A stretch of DNA of 64,000 nt, taken from Hofstenia miamia (Eukaryota; Xenacoelomorpha; Acoela). The notes under the pieces are model-generated. The model saw nothing but the letters and a program-made list of their open reading frames with translations, ran no database searches and was not told the DNA's origin. This document shows, in pieces, positions 37,801 through 49,152 of this stretch. The first letter of the stretch is position 1. Each line of letters begins with the position of its first letter. The position numbers and the translations under genes are program-made. The stretch covers positions 1,076,825-1,140,824 of the forward strand of contig SCFE01000089.1 of NCBI GenBank assembly GCA_004352715.1, read 5' to 3'.

Positions 37801-40800
37801 TCGGCTGTTGGGGCTAAAAGCCTCAAACTTCGCATAGATATGCTCAACATGGATACAATTATCACTGTATAGTCAAAGTCCAAATAACTCAAAATTTGCG
37901 AATTTCAGAAGTGAAATACCGCTACGTACAAGGGAAAAGTACACAGCGGTCGACGAAAATTATTATTTGGACCAGTGTGTACGTTTTTCAAAGTACACAG
38001 CAGTTGCTATGCCTATATATATATATATATACAAAAGTTGACCAAAATCTGTAAACAAAAGCATACCATAAGAAATATAGGCAAACACAAAATAATTGTC
38101 TGCTAATCAATTTTACATCAAGTTTAATTTTAGCAGAAATTCAAACCAAAATAAAATAGCACAATTTTGTTTTGCCAAATTACAATTACAATAAATTTGA
38201 AATAATTAAGATTGAAATTGTGATAAGTAAATGAATGAAAAGTCAAATGACTGTAATTATGCCATAATAGGACAATGCATTATATATATTTTAAATTTCA
38301 TTAGCTGTATAAGTTTTGTAAAAAAAAGAGAATTTCACATTTCAAAATATAAAAATGACTTACCAAGTAAAGGAGAAACCAACTTTCACAATTGAACTCT
38401 TTGCAAAGATTGACTAGTGCATTAAAAACATGTTATTCTAGTTAAGACAATTGAATTTTCAATATTTCTATTTGCCAATGAGCTTTGTTGAAATTATGCA
38501 TATATTTCTAAGATTGCAGTACATTGAACATGGGTAGTTGTAAAAAGAATATTACTCTTGCCAGTGTTTTGGAGTGAGTTGTTGATTCAAGTCCAACCTA
38601 CCCTATATATTTATATATTTTGTAAAACCACCTCTTATTTTTCATGGTTCTATCTAAAAATTGATTATTTATGTAAAAATATATACAAGAAGAGAAAAAA
38701 ATCTGACAAGGAATATGTATTTACACCTTCTAAAATAAAAATACATGCTAAATTTCAACACAATAATTTGCTTATAAAAAATATTTTGGAGGTTTATTCT
38801 GACATTGAAGAACTTTAAGTCCAATTAACATTTTGAATTTTGTTCCAGTTCATTGTGCATAGCATTTAGGAAGGAAAAAGCAATTTCCATTTTGCAAAAT
38901 AATTTTTACTGAAGGGTCATATTTTGTTTGAGTTTGATATACATTATGAACTGTAAAATATACACCAAACTATTCCAGGATATGATAATTCCTAATCTGC
39001 TTTACCAAATATTGCACATCAGATGTGAATCCTTTGCTGTATTTTCCTCTGACCTTTGGTAAATTCCCAAATGCTCTGGATTTAGGCAACCTTGTACCTT
39101 TTTGAACTTGTTTGATACATGTGGCCCTTCTCATCATTCTTGATAGCCAAAGAGTGAATAAATTTAAACTATATGCACATTTATTAGCAAGCTTCAATGT
39201 CTAAACCAATCAAATTAGTATACTGTCACTGATATTTTGAAATGTGAAAGAACAACAGATGAGAGTGTATCTGGCCTTTAATTATCATTTGAACTTGTAA
39301 ATCATGTTTTGTATTGTGTTTTATTCCCTAATACACTGTTCACACATTTTTTATCAGCTTCAAAAGTAAATAATTATAAAAGTATGTATTTTAATGTTAC
39401 TTGTATATTTTCCTGAAGCAAATACACCTCCACATTTTAAAATATCAAGCAATTTCCATAGAAACCAAATAATTTATTAACAATACTTAGGGAAATTTCT
39501 GCAAATATACTAATTGTTAAGACCTTTACTATAAACTTATGTAAACTTTGCAAATACTTGACTAAATTATTTTTCCAAATATTATTATGATATGTCATGG
39601 ATTCAATGTAATCCCCTATTAATAATGAGATATAATGTCAGTACACATTATTCATTAAGATTGCTACCATATATAATGAATTCTCCAACAGTCACACATG
39701 TAAATTTTAAAATTATTAAAAGTTTGATTATGTGATGTGTGAACAAACACATTCTATAACCATGCCCACATTTTTCATGAATTAACCACAAGTTATGATT
39801 GATCAATTAGCACCTATCAATCAATTGTTAACAAATGTTGTGTGATATTGCTTTTTGAATTTATTCCTTGAACACTTATTAAGTTTCCTATTTCAATCAA
39901 TAATGGAAGTGTTGTTAAGTGATTTGTCTAAGCCAATTAATATCAATTTGACTTGTTAAATTCATATATTATCATGGAGTCATAGTCAACAATCTAAAAT
40001 GAAGTGATGGTGGAAATATCTTAGATAAATTGTTAGCCCTGGTTATACTAATACTTTGAAATGATTTCAATATCATAAATATGATGTAAAATAATACAAT
40101 GTAAAAAAATGCAATCTCAAACACATGTAAAGCTGTGGCTAAGATCATGAAATTTGTCTACACATAGAAACATTGGTATACATTTGATGTCCATTGGGAT
40201 GATATTAAGTAAATGTGTATTAAATTTTTCAAGTCATAGCAGAGTTTATTCTGTGGTTAAGAAATTTTGTAGACATTGTTTTTTACCCATAAATAATTAT
40301 TTCAATATTTTCTTGAAATTCTTGGTGATCTGCCTTCTCAATACCATGCACCTGTATGAAAATTATACTATTTACAAGCATTTGTATATTTAGGAAGTGA
40401 TCTCAACACAGAGTTGACAAATTTAATGATTGGAAATCATATCCAGCAAAGGAGAATCAAGTGTGTAGCAATATGTGAAATAGAAAAATTGTGAATTGCC
40501 TGAAAAAGCATATTCTCATTTCTATGGTAACTGCATAATACAATGGAAAAGATATCAACAAGACTGTGAGCAGGAGTAATAAACCAAATAAACTGAAAAA
40601 CGTGCAAAGCTGACAAAAGATGTAACAGTCCTGAATGTGTACAGCCCTGAAAATCTTTATAAACTAAAAAAAATATGTAGAGAAAAAACTGTTGTGTAAA
40701 ACTAATATCATAAGTGTATTAATGAAAGCATGTATATGTATATATCCTACTAATAGTGTTGCATGTATAATTTATTTGGAAAACAAATTGCCTTTATCAT

Positions 40801-42026
40801 GTAAGTCTATATTTCATATGCCTGTAATGTTTAAATATGCTGCATATTTTCCTGTTTTGTATATTGGATATTAGCAAAAAACAAATTAAATATAAGAATT
40901 TTTACAATGAAGTGTAGCAACATATTTGAAAAACAAATTGTAACCCTTTGCATGTAATGAATAATCCCTGAAAAAACAAATTAAATTTTGTATGATAGCA
41001 TCACATGTATAATTTTTTGGAAAACAAAATTGTCATTATCATGTAAGTCTATATTTCATACACCTGTAATATTTAAGTATGGTGAATATTTTCTGTTTTG
41101 TATGTTGGATAATAGTTAAAAAATAAATAATTGAATGGAATTTTTTCCAGATAGGAAACATTGGTGAAAATGAATTAATTACAATTATTGTAGATATTAA
41201 TCATTAGAAATGTAGGGAATTTCATACAATGAAATAGCAGCATATTTGAAAAAGGATATGTAGCTCTTTGCATTTAATGTATAGAAAAAAAATGAAATAT
41301 AATAAACCAATTGTTAATCATTAGAAATGTATTCAAGTTTTTACAGATAAGAACATTATTCATAAGTGAACAATGTCTTATCACAAAACAGAAAGTAAAC
41401 TATCAGCTAACAATGTCATGTATATTAACAAATATTAGAAATATCTGTGCAAAAAAAGTAAACTTGTAAACTAAATTGGCTCTCTGTTAATAACACAAAA
41501 ACTACTAAAAGTACATGAGTCATTAACTATATTCTATCCTTGATGCCACTACAACCCCCATCAATATCCATGAGCTCATAGTGGTCAAATGTCCCCTCTC
41601 AACTTATCAGAAAATGTGAGATCTCCTATGACCCACCTCTCAACCAATCAGAAAAAAGGGAAATCTCCTTTACTTGGATATAACTATGCATGTTGCTTGA
41701 TTAAAAAATTGTTACAATAAAAATTTCATAACAAGAACTTGTCATTAAACACATCAGTTTGCCTAAATCCTAAAATTCAAAAGTAAAAATTTTGTCTGAA
41801 ATTTATTGTCCTCAACTTAAATTTGTCAAGAACATTTCTTTTCATGAAATATTTCAGTTTGCTAAAATCCTAGAATTCAAAAGTAAAAATTTTGTCTGAA
41901 AATTGTTTTGCTCAATTCAATTTTGTCAAAAACATTTGTTGGCATCAAATATATCAGCTTGCCCAAATCCTAATATTCAAACATAGAAATTTCATCAAAA
42001 ATATTAATTTGCTCAGTATAGTTTTG

Positions 42027-42700
42027 TTAAAATATTTCAACACTAGATGGCATATAATAGAATTCATGCATGCTCACATGGCAAATAGCCATAGGTTTTA
42101 CAAGAACTTCAGGGTATCCCATAGGGACGGGGTCATGTCCATCTATACTTCTAGTGGTCCACTTATATTGAATTTCAACTTTTCTAATTAGTTCTTCACA
42201 TATGTTTGAAAATATAATACTATTAGAATTAAAATTGCTAATTACCAATGAATAGAAATTTTGTGTAATTGCTGTATAATTTTCTAGTAGTTGGTTGAAA
42301 ACATGGATTATGGTTTTTATATCAATAGCAATTTTCTTTTGTAGTGATTTAACATGTTCATTAAATAACAAATTTGAGTCAAATTTAACCCCAAAATATT
42401 TAAAAGATTAAATTTCGAGAATTTTGGTATTTTCTACTATCAGAAATTTTTTGGACGATTCTTTTCAGCATTATGAGGACTAATTAAACACAATTCAGTT
42501 TTTTAGCATTAATTCGTAATTTATGCATTGAAGAGTAATTGTATAATAATTGACAGCCTAATTCAAGTTGATTTATTTCCTTATCATCAGATTTGTCATC
42601 ACAAAATACTCATGTATCATCAGCATAATGGATAAGATTGGTCTTAGTATGATATTTCATATCATTTATATAAATATTCAGTTACCCTCATGAAACGTAC
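42027..42700 (-). pseudogene. LINE C-terminal fragment, minus strand
   Basis: From high to low coordinates the minus strand shows IYINDMKYHTKTNLIHYADD (about 42670-42605), then the thumb region FGVKFDSNLLFNEHVKSL and KKIAIDIKTIIHVFNQLLEN (42400-42260), and FYSLVISNFNSNSIIFSNI. The order and motifs are those of the LINE family at 15.4, 30 and 44-49 kb. One ORF (42027-42371) of 114 codons survives. Confidence 0.7.
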
Positions 42701-42779
42701 AGCAGAATGCAGGCAATCTTGTTGTTGCTAAAGTTGTCAGCAGATTTTAAATATCTTCATCAAAAATCAACACTTCTTC

Positions 42780-43580
42780 AATCTATACAAGCAGTCCAAG
42801 TTTGGTCTAATACCAAAAACCAGCAAACCAATATCTCTGGAAAACATAAGGCCAATATCCCTCACTTGCATAATGTCATGTACATTTGAATGTCTTGTGC
42901 ACTGAAAATACATCACCTTATCCTATAGCACCTGGTACTGCCAACCAATTTGGTTTTATAGAGTTAGCTCTACCAAAATAGCTACTATAACTGTTGAAAA
43001 TATCTGTAATAAATATTTCTAAAATAACTCTGATAATGTGTAACTCACACCACTAGATCCCTCAGGGCGATTTGAACGAGTACCCCATCATCTCTAAATT
43101 GTACACACTGTCAACCCACATATCATTAACTGTGTATCCGACTTTCTGCCAAATCGTTCACAGGTTGTGGAATACAACCAGCAATGATCAGGCACATTAT
43201 TAGTTAATTTGGGAGTCCCACAACGGACTGTTGCCAGTGCATATTGCAATGCATGGTTTTGTGTTCTAATCTGAATTGCAATGTGAAAGATTGACTGAGG
43301 CAGTTCACCAAATGGTCTCAGCAAAACAAGTTTTTGTTGTCAAAGCAACTCACAGGAGTTATTAAGTTCATAGGACAGGACATCCCAGATCCACTCTCAA
43401 CAATGCCAGAGAAAATAATCTCAAGACTCTCGGATTCATTATAGAGGAATTATTTGGGGTCAGTTCACATACTTGGAATAATTATCCGGCAGAGACGGTG
43501 AATTATACGATTCAGTCAATTGAAGATTGCTTACATCCAATTTCCTGGAGGCTGAACAGGAAGACATCCACATTCAGATG
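42780..43580 (+). pseudogene. LINE reverse transcriptase relic, plus strand, different family
   Basis: Plus-strand frames give PISLENIRPISLTCIMSCTF (about 42825-42890), then NPHIINCVSDFLPNRSQVVE (about 43113-43170) and LVNLGVPQRTVASAY (about 43203-43245). These correspond to the N-RPISLT, WI-SFL-NR-Q-V and GVPQGTVLGP boxes of a non-LTR reverse transcriptase, in that order. Stops are frequent. It lies head to head with the neighbouring minus-strand LINE pieces. Confidence 0.65.
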
Positions 43581-43800
43581 GAAGGCTTAAAAATAATTTT
43601 CAATATTTCCAGACGGGTTTCTTCAAACCATGCTTATTGATGGTTAATTGTGATTCTCTTGTATTAGAGTAATCTAAATAATACATGTACATTATTATTA
43701 TACATCATAAAATCTTAAAGTTTGTGTTGTTTCTACTTTCAGCATAGGGAGCTCACGAGCTCCCAAGTAGTTGCAGCGCTTTCCTCATGAATCTACCTGT

Positions 43801-44079
43801 TCATTTCTGTGCTATCTTCGGCAACACCAGCTTATTCTTGTTCCACCTAACTATTCCTGCTGAGTATCTCAACACTGGCATAGCCTCTATGCTTTTGTGC
43901 CCATTCAATGCTGCCTTCCTTACATTGAGTTGATATTCATTGAATACCCTTGTCTTCATTTCTTCATTATCTGGTCTATCTCTCACTATCACTTGTAAGT
44001 ACTTGTAACTTTTTATAATTGACTTATTTGCAGGAATTAATTCAGTGATGTGGGTAGTAAGGAAGCCAGGGGCTATCAT
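43801..44079 (-). pseudogene. LINE C-terminal fragment (PVLRYSAGI type), minus strand
   Basis: A 92-codon ORF reads SYKYLQVIVRDRPDNEEMKT and then NVRKAALNGHKSIEAMPVLR with YSAGIVRWNKNKL. The KYLG-I, LNG-NKI-A-N, PVLRYSAGI-W series is a well-known C-terminal signature of a group of animal LINEs. This family differs from the KYLGV-ID/NIINQLPPY family nearby. Confidence 0.75.
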
Positions 44080-45088
44080 CTAATTTGAACTTAAGAGCAG
44101 TGGAGTCGCCAAGGGAATTGGGGCGCAGCAGCCCCCACTTTTGGACACATTAGTGCATGTTTTTAAAGTTGTTGTGGGAGTGGAGAGTCCAAATAATTCA
44201 AATCAGTTAACATCAATTATATTCAACAGAATTTTTAAAACAATCAATAAGATAAGATAAGATAAGAGAATCTCTATTTAGGTAGATGTTAACAATTAAA
44301 TAACTGATAATACTATTTTAATAATGAGTCATAGTATAGTCATTGTTATAAAATTTGTATTCTAGCCATGATTTTCCAGAAATATATTTTTGCTTAAGGA
44401 AGATTTTTAAATGCTTTTTAAAGATTTCAATTTTTCAATATTTTTAATTTATTTAGGTAGCGAATTCCAGGTTTGAATGGCGACATTAATGAAGGATTTC
44501 TTTAAAACGTTTTTCTTATACTTAACACATGTAAAAAGCTTTTTGATCTTGAATTCGGTTTATGAGTAAATCCCGATATTTTAATCGTATTATAAGGTGG
44601 TATGTTGCTGATTAGCTTGAAGAATGTCAGAAGCGTATTCAATATAACCAGTTGTTTTGGAAAAAGAATTGACCTAGAAATGTACTGTTTGGTTTTCGAT
44701 GAGTTTTTCGTTGTGATATTTAATGCCCATCATATTTGAATATCAAGTTTTTTTATAAAACACTTTGCTTAGGTCAGTAAATAAAATGTTTACGCAATTA
44801 AGGTGACTCATGATGAAAGCATTGAAGAATTGAATTATCGCAGGTAATTGCCTAAATACTAGTGTCATACTTTTTATATCTATAGCTAATTTTCTAACTA
44901 TTAAATTGATGTGAGAGTTGAATTTTAGCTTTGAGTAAATAGTTACTCCTAGGTACTTTAAAGTCACTGCAAAAACATCGTAATTGCTTTTATTCGGCTG
45001 CAAAATACAAAATTCTGTTTTAGCTTCATTAATATTCAACTTGTGCATACAAAACTATTTTGACAATTTGTTACAATTTAATTCTATA

Positions 45089-46032
45089 CAAGGGCACCGC
45101 GAGAAACTTCCTAAAGGAGGGGCAAAAATTCTTTTGCACGTGTTTTTGTTGAAACAATATTTTATTTCTTTTTGAAGAAATTTTATCATTTAATTGAAAG
45201 AGAACAAGGAGATGAGATCTTTTTTCCAAGGAGTAGATTATCCGTAGTAATGTGCTAGAATCTGCTTTAACTCCCCATCCCATGTGAAAAAATATAATAA
45301 TATAAGCCTATGGTTTGTTATTTTCTACCACACAGCAATTTTGAAATCTATATTTACCATGTCAGGAATAGGAAGCAATTTATATGTGATATACTGCATT
45401 TCAAATGGAAGTAGATTTTAAAATAACACCATTATGTTGAAAATATTAATAAAAGATTTAACCTGGTTTAACGGTTAAACTATATTTGGTGTAAATTTGT
45501 TACCCCAACATCTAGAATAGGATTTTGACCTCAAATATAATAGGAAGAAATTGATACTTTGTGACTCTTCAAAACTTTTTAAGTAGTTTTTGTCATCCTC
45601 TAACTTTGCTTATTTAGATTCAGCAAAAACATCAATAGGCTAAGTTGGGGTAACTGTGGTACTTCAAAAGAACTCACCTTAAAACTCTTGCTTTAGGATT
45701 ATTTCTAGTTTGTTATAGTAATGTCATGCTTGAAAAACCCTAATGCTATGATTTCATGAAAATTTTATTAATATTCATTTAGCTTGTACCCCAAAAAACA
45801 TCTAAATTGTGAATCTAACTCGTTTTAGTTTTTGTATGATAAGATTTTTGCAAATTTCAGTTGCTAAGTTAAGAAGACAAAGTGAAAAAAAAGCTATATC
45901 AATTTTAAGACTCCAGGAATTTGAATTTAATATATATGAGAAGTCAGGAACTAGATAAAATTGAAAATCGCAATAAAACGTTATTCAGCCTAATTTTGGT
46001 GCAACAAACCTTGTACAGATTGTAAAACCATC

Positions 46033-46070
<38 letters not shown>

Positions 46071-46200
46071 NNNNNNNNNNNNNNNNNNNNNNNNNNNNNN
46101 NNNNNNNNNNNNNNNNNNNNNNNNNNNNNNNNNNNNNNNNNNNNNNNNNNNNNNNNNNNNNNNNNNNNNNNNNNNNNNNNNNNNNNNNNNNNNNNNNNNN

Positions 46201-46233
<33 letters not shown>

Positions 46234-47702
46234 GTCTATGGATGAAATCTTAGAGACTTGTTTTCTTTATACAAACTTGTAAGCTCGTCAAAATTTAGTG
46301 AGACTAATTCATTTAGAGATGCTTTGAAATCAAGGGAAGCAAGTAGATAGACCTGACCTTGAAGCATTTATTTGATTGTATATAGTAGCTGGAGTTCATA
46401 AGTTATATGATTACAGTGTAGAAACAAAAGGTTCACCAGTCTTTTGTGTTACCATGATAAAGAAAAGATTTGTATGAATGAAGTGACTTTTTAGATCAAG
46501 TTGAATGAAATAATAACAGTAAATGTAGTCCTTTCGTTTTAAATGAGAAACATAAGTCAATCTTATCTTCTTCATCCCAACCTGACAGTCAATGAGTAAC
46601 TATTAGAATATCACGATGGTGTTTCAATATTGAGTTTGGGGCAAGCCGCCTCACAGGCTGCTTGCGAGTGACCTGTGGACATTGGTTGCTGCTTGAGCAG
46701 TTGTGCTAGATGCCACTTGGCCGAAACATGACCAAACTATGAAATTTGCCTATAGTTATGTGAGCGTGTACGAACGTATAGGTTTAGCTAATTATAGCAA
46801 AAATGGAGTGATTTGCGTTTTTTATTTGTGGTTGTATAGATTTTGATATTTGCTTGTAAATATGGTTCTTACAAGCAAATTTAATGTTGATGGAAAGCTG
46901 TCACAATTAGACGGATTCTTTGATTTTGCCAAACTGTGTAAGTGAATGAGTATTACAGTTAACTACTGTGTAGTTCAAAATATGTACAAGGTCTATAGGG
47001 TGAACAGATTATAGCATATCCCCAGACTAAATTAAGTAAATTGCTAAGCATCTAACCTAATTCCTCTTCCTTTCCTTTTGCATGCTTACTGCACTAATTG
47101 AAATAATTGCGCGAAAATCAGCCTGAAATGTTTTCTGTCCAAATGCATTCAAAACATTGTTTGTCGTCAGTGGGTTATAAATGTAATGTCTCCGATTCTT
47201 GAATTGAAAGGTCTAATTGTAAAAATACCCTGCAAACGAAAGATAGATTTTTATGCAAAGTGTCTAAAAATTATTTTTGCTTAAAACCTAAAAAAGGAAT
47301 ATACACATTTTTATATTTAAAAATCTATTTATAAAGTTTAAAGTCATTCTAAATTGGGGTAACTTTGTTACTCTATACTTCGTTTAACCGAAATTTATTT
47401 TTACATTGTTTAACCGTTAAGGAATTTGAGATTTTTTATAACGATATAGAAAAAAATTTATTCACCTAAGGATGAACTTACGTATTTTATGTATTCTTAA
47501 TAGTATAATTCACATGCATCTATATCCATTAGAATTAAAAAATGAATAAATGTAATATTGATGCAGTAAAAATATGTTCCAATACAATTAGCGCAATACT
47601 AAATACAATTTAAATTCGGAATTTCGACTTGATAAAACTCTAGTCAATTCAATCACTTCACCATGAAAGGGGGGCAACTGCCCCCCGCTCGCGGCGCCTA
47701 TG
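45089..47702. mobile_element. 2.6 kb hAT-type element inserted in a LINE
   Basis: The ends CAAGGGCACCGCGAG (45089) and CTCGCGGCGCCTATG (47702) are imperfect inverted repeats, flanked by the perfect 8 bp duplication ATTCTATA (45081-45088, 47703-47710). The interior has no long ORF, so no transposase is visible. It includes a (TA)n tract with a 130 N gap (46071-46200). Short phrases such as TTGGGGTAACT and GTTTAACGGTTAAAC recur within it. The element is younger than the LINE it splits. Confidence 0.8.
46071..46200. other. Assembly gap, 130 N, in a TA microsatellite
   Basis: TA repeats on both sides (46034-46067 and 46201-46227). Confidence 0.97.
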
Positions 47703-49152
47703 ATTCTATAGATTCCGCTGCTAGGTGCATTAATGAATTATCGCTAAAAATGCAAGTGTCATCTGCATATTGGATTAAATTGCAATTAGTTATATAATGC
47801 ATATCATTTACATAAATACTAAAAAGAAGAGGACTTAGAATCGTACCTTGAGACACCCCATTGTAAACCGGTAACCATTCTGAAAAAATATCATTTAATT
47901 TAACTCTTTGGAATCTTTGATTGAGGTAACCAATTATCAATTGCTTACTATTACTAGAAAATACTAAGTAAGATTGTTTTTCAATTAGAATATTATGATA
48001 AATCGATTCAAAGGCTTTTCAAAAATCTAAATAAGCTATAGCTACAAATTTATTAGAATTGAGTGATGGTCTACATTTTTCAGTAGCATGTTATAGTGCA
48101 TCAGTTGTTGAAAAATGTTTGCGGAATCCAAATTGGGTATTTGATAATAAATTATAGTTATTAAAATGTTCAACTATTTGATATGTAGTAATCTTTCGAA
48201 TATTTTGTTTATAGGAGAAGTAATTGAGATTGGCCGATAATTAGTGGCAATTGATGGATCGTTTTTCTTAAAATAGGAGTAACGTGAGTAAGTTTTAAAT
48301 TGTCCGGGAAGTAATTAAATTTTATGTATTCATTAAAGGTAAAATTTAATGGATTTGCAATGATATCTGCAGTAATTTCAAGGACCCATGAAGCAATGCT
48401 TGATTTGTTGGTTTTAAACTTATTGATTGACTTAATAATTTCATAACTAGTTGAGAAGTCGAAAGAAAATTCGGGTGTGAAAATTTTGATGAAACGTTTT
48501 CGTACTTAACGAGGGGCCATTTTATTTTCCTAGATTAACAAAAGTCTTATTTAATTCATTACATATTTCAAAATTGTCAGAAAGATTGTTTCCGTACTGA
48601 TCTTTTATCACATTAATTGAGTTTGATTTTGATTGGTTATAATTTGTGATTTCTTGTATTAGCTTCCATTTCGAACGTTCACTTGGAAGGCGCGCATATT
48701 CATTCTCAATGAATTCGTTGAATGCCTTACGAGATACAATATTCGATGCATTTGTAGCCTTCTTATATGCTGGTTTTGTTCTTTTCGCGAATCAATGCTT
48801 TGCAAGTTTCAGTTATCCAAGGTTTATTCGAAAAAGTATTGTTTGCTTTGGAGTTTGTACTGGATTTAACCATTATTTTCTTTTCAGGGCAAAATCTGTT
48901 AAGATAAAATTCAAAAATTCTCAAAAAGTTTCCCAGTATTTCATATAAATTTGATGCAGAATATACAGGAAACCAATTTTCTGATGAGAGGGATAATTTA
49001 AAATTATTAATGTTTTCAATACATTTTTCACGAGTTTTAATCCATTTCATGTTCGTTTTTGGGGTTGAATGAGACCTTTGAAATTTAATAGATGTCAAAC
49101 AATGGTAAGAAAATGGGCATTCAGAAGTAGTATACTCATAATATAGATTGTT

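Larger units (their letters stand above)
33181..41688. mobile_element. 8.5 kb inverted-repeat (foldback-like) element
   Basis: The left arm 33181-36527 and right arm 39838-41688 are inverted copies. Left CTTTTTTCTGATTGGTTGAG pairs with right CTCAACCAATCAGAAAAAAG, left TAGTAGACATTGTTAGC-type text pairs with its complement near 41415, and left TTGATTGAAATAGGAAACTT (36470) pairs with the right copy near 39880-39900. The left arm is longer because it holds an exact 1054 bp duplication at a single n. Each end begins with two tandem subterminal units of about 41 bp (GGAGATCTC then CTTTTTTCTGATTGGTTGAG then AGGTGGGTC). The middle (36.5-39.8 kb) has only short ORFs with no domain I know. No convincing target duplication is visible. 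Best read as a large non-autonomous DNA transposon or foldback element; a degraded Polinton-like element is an alternative. Confidence 0.65.

Noticed and set aside
33181-41688. Polinton/Maverick assignment for the large inverted-repeat element
   Set aside because: No polymerase B, integrase, ATPase or protease motif is visible and no matching 6 bp target duplication was found.
43094-43324. 76-codon minus-strand ORF
   Set aside because: Antisense shadow of the plus-strand reverse transcriptase relic that contains GVPQRTV.
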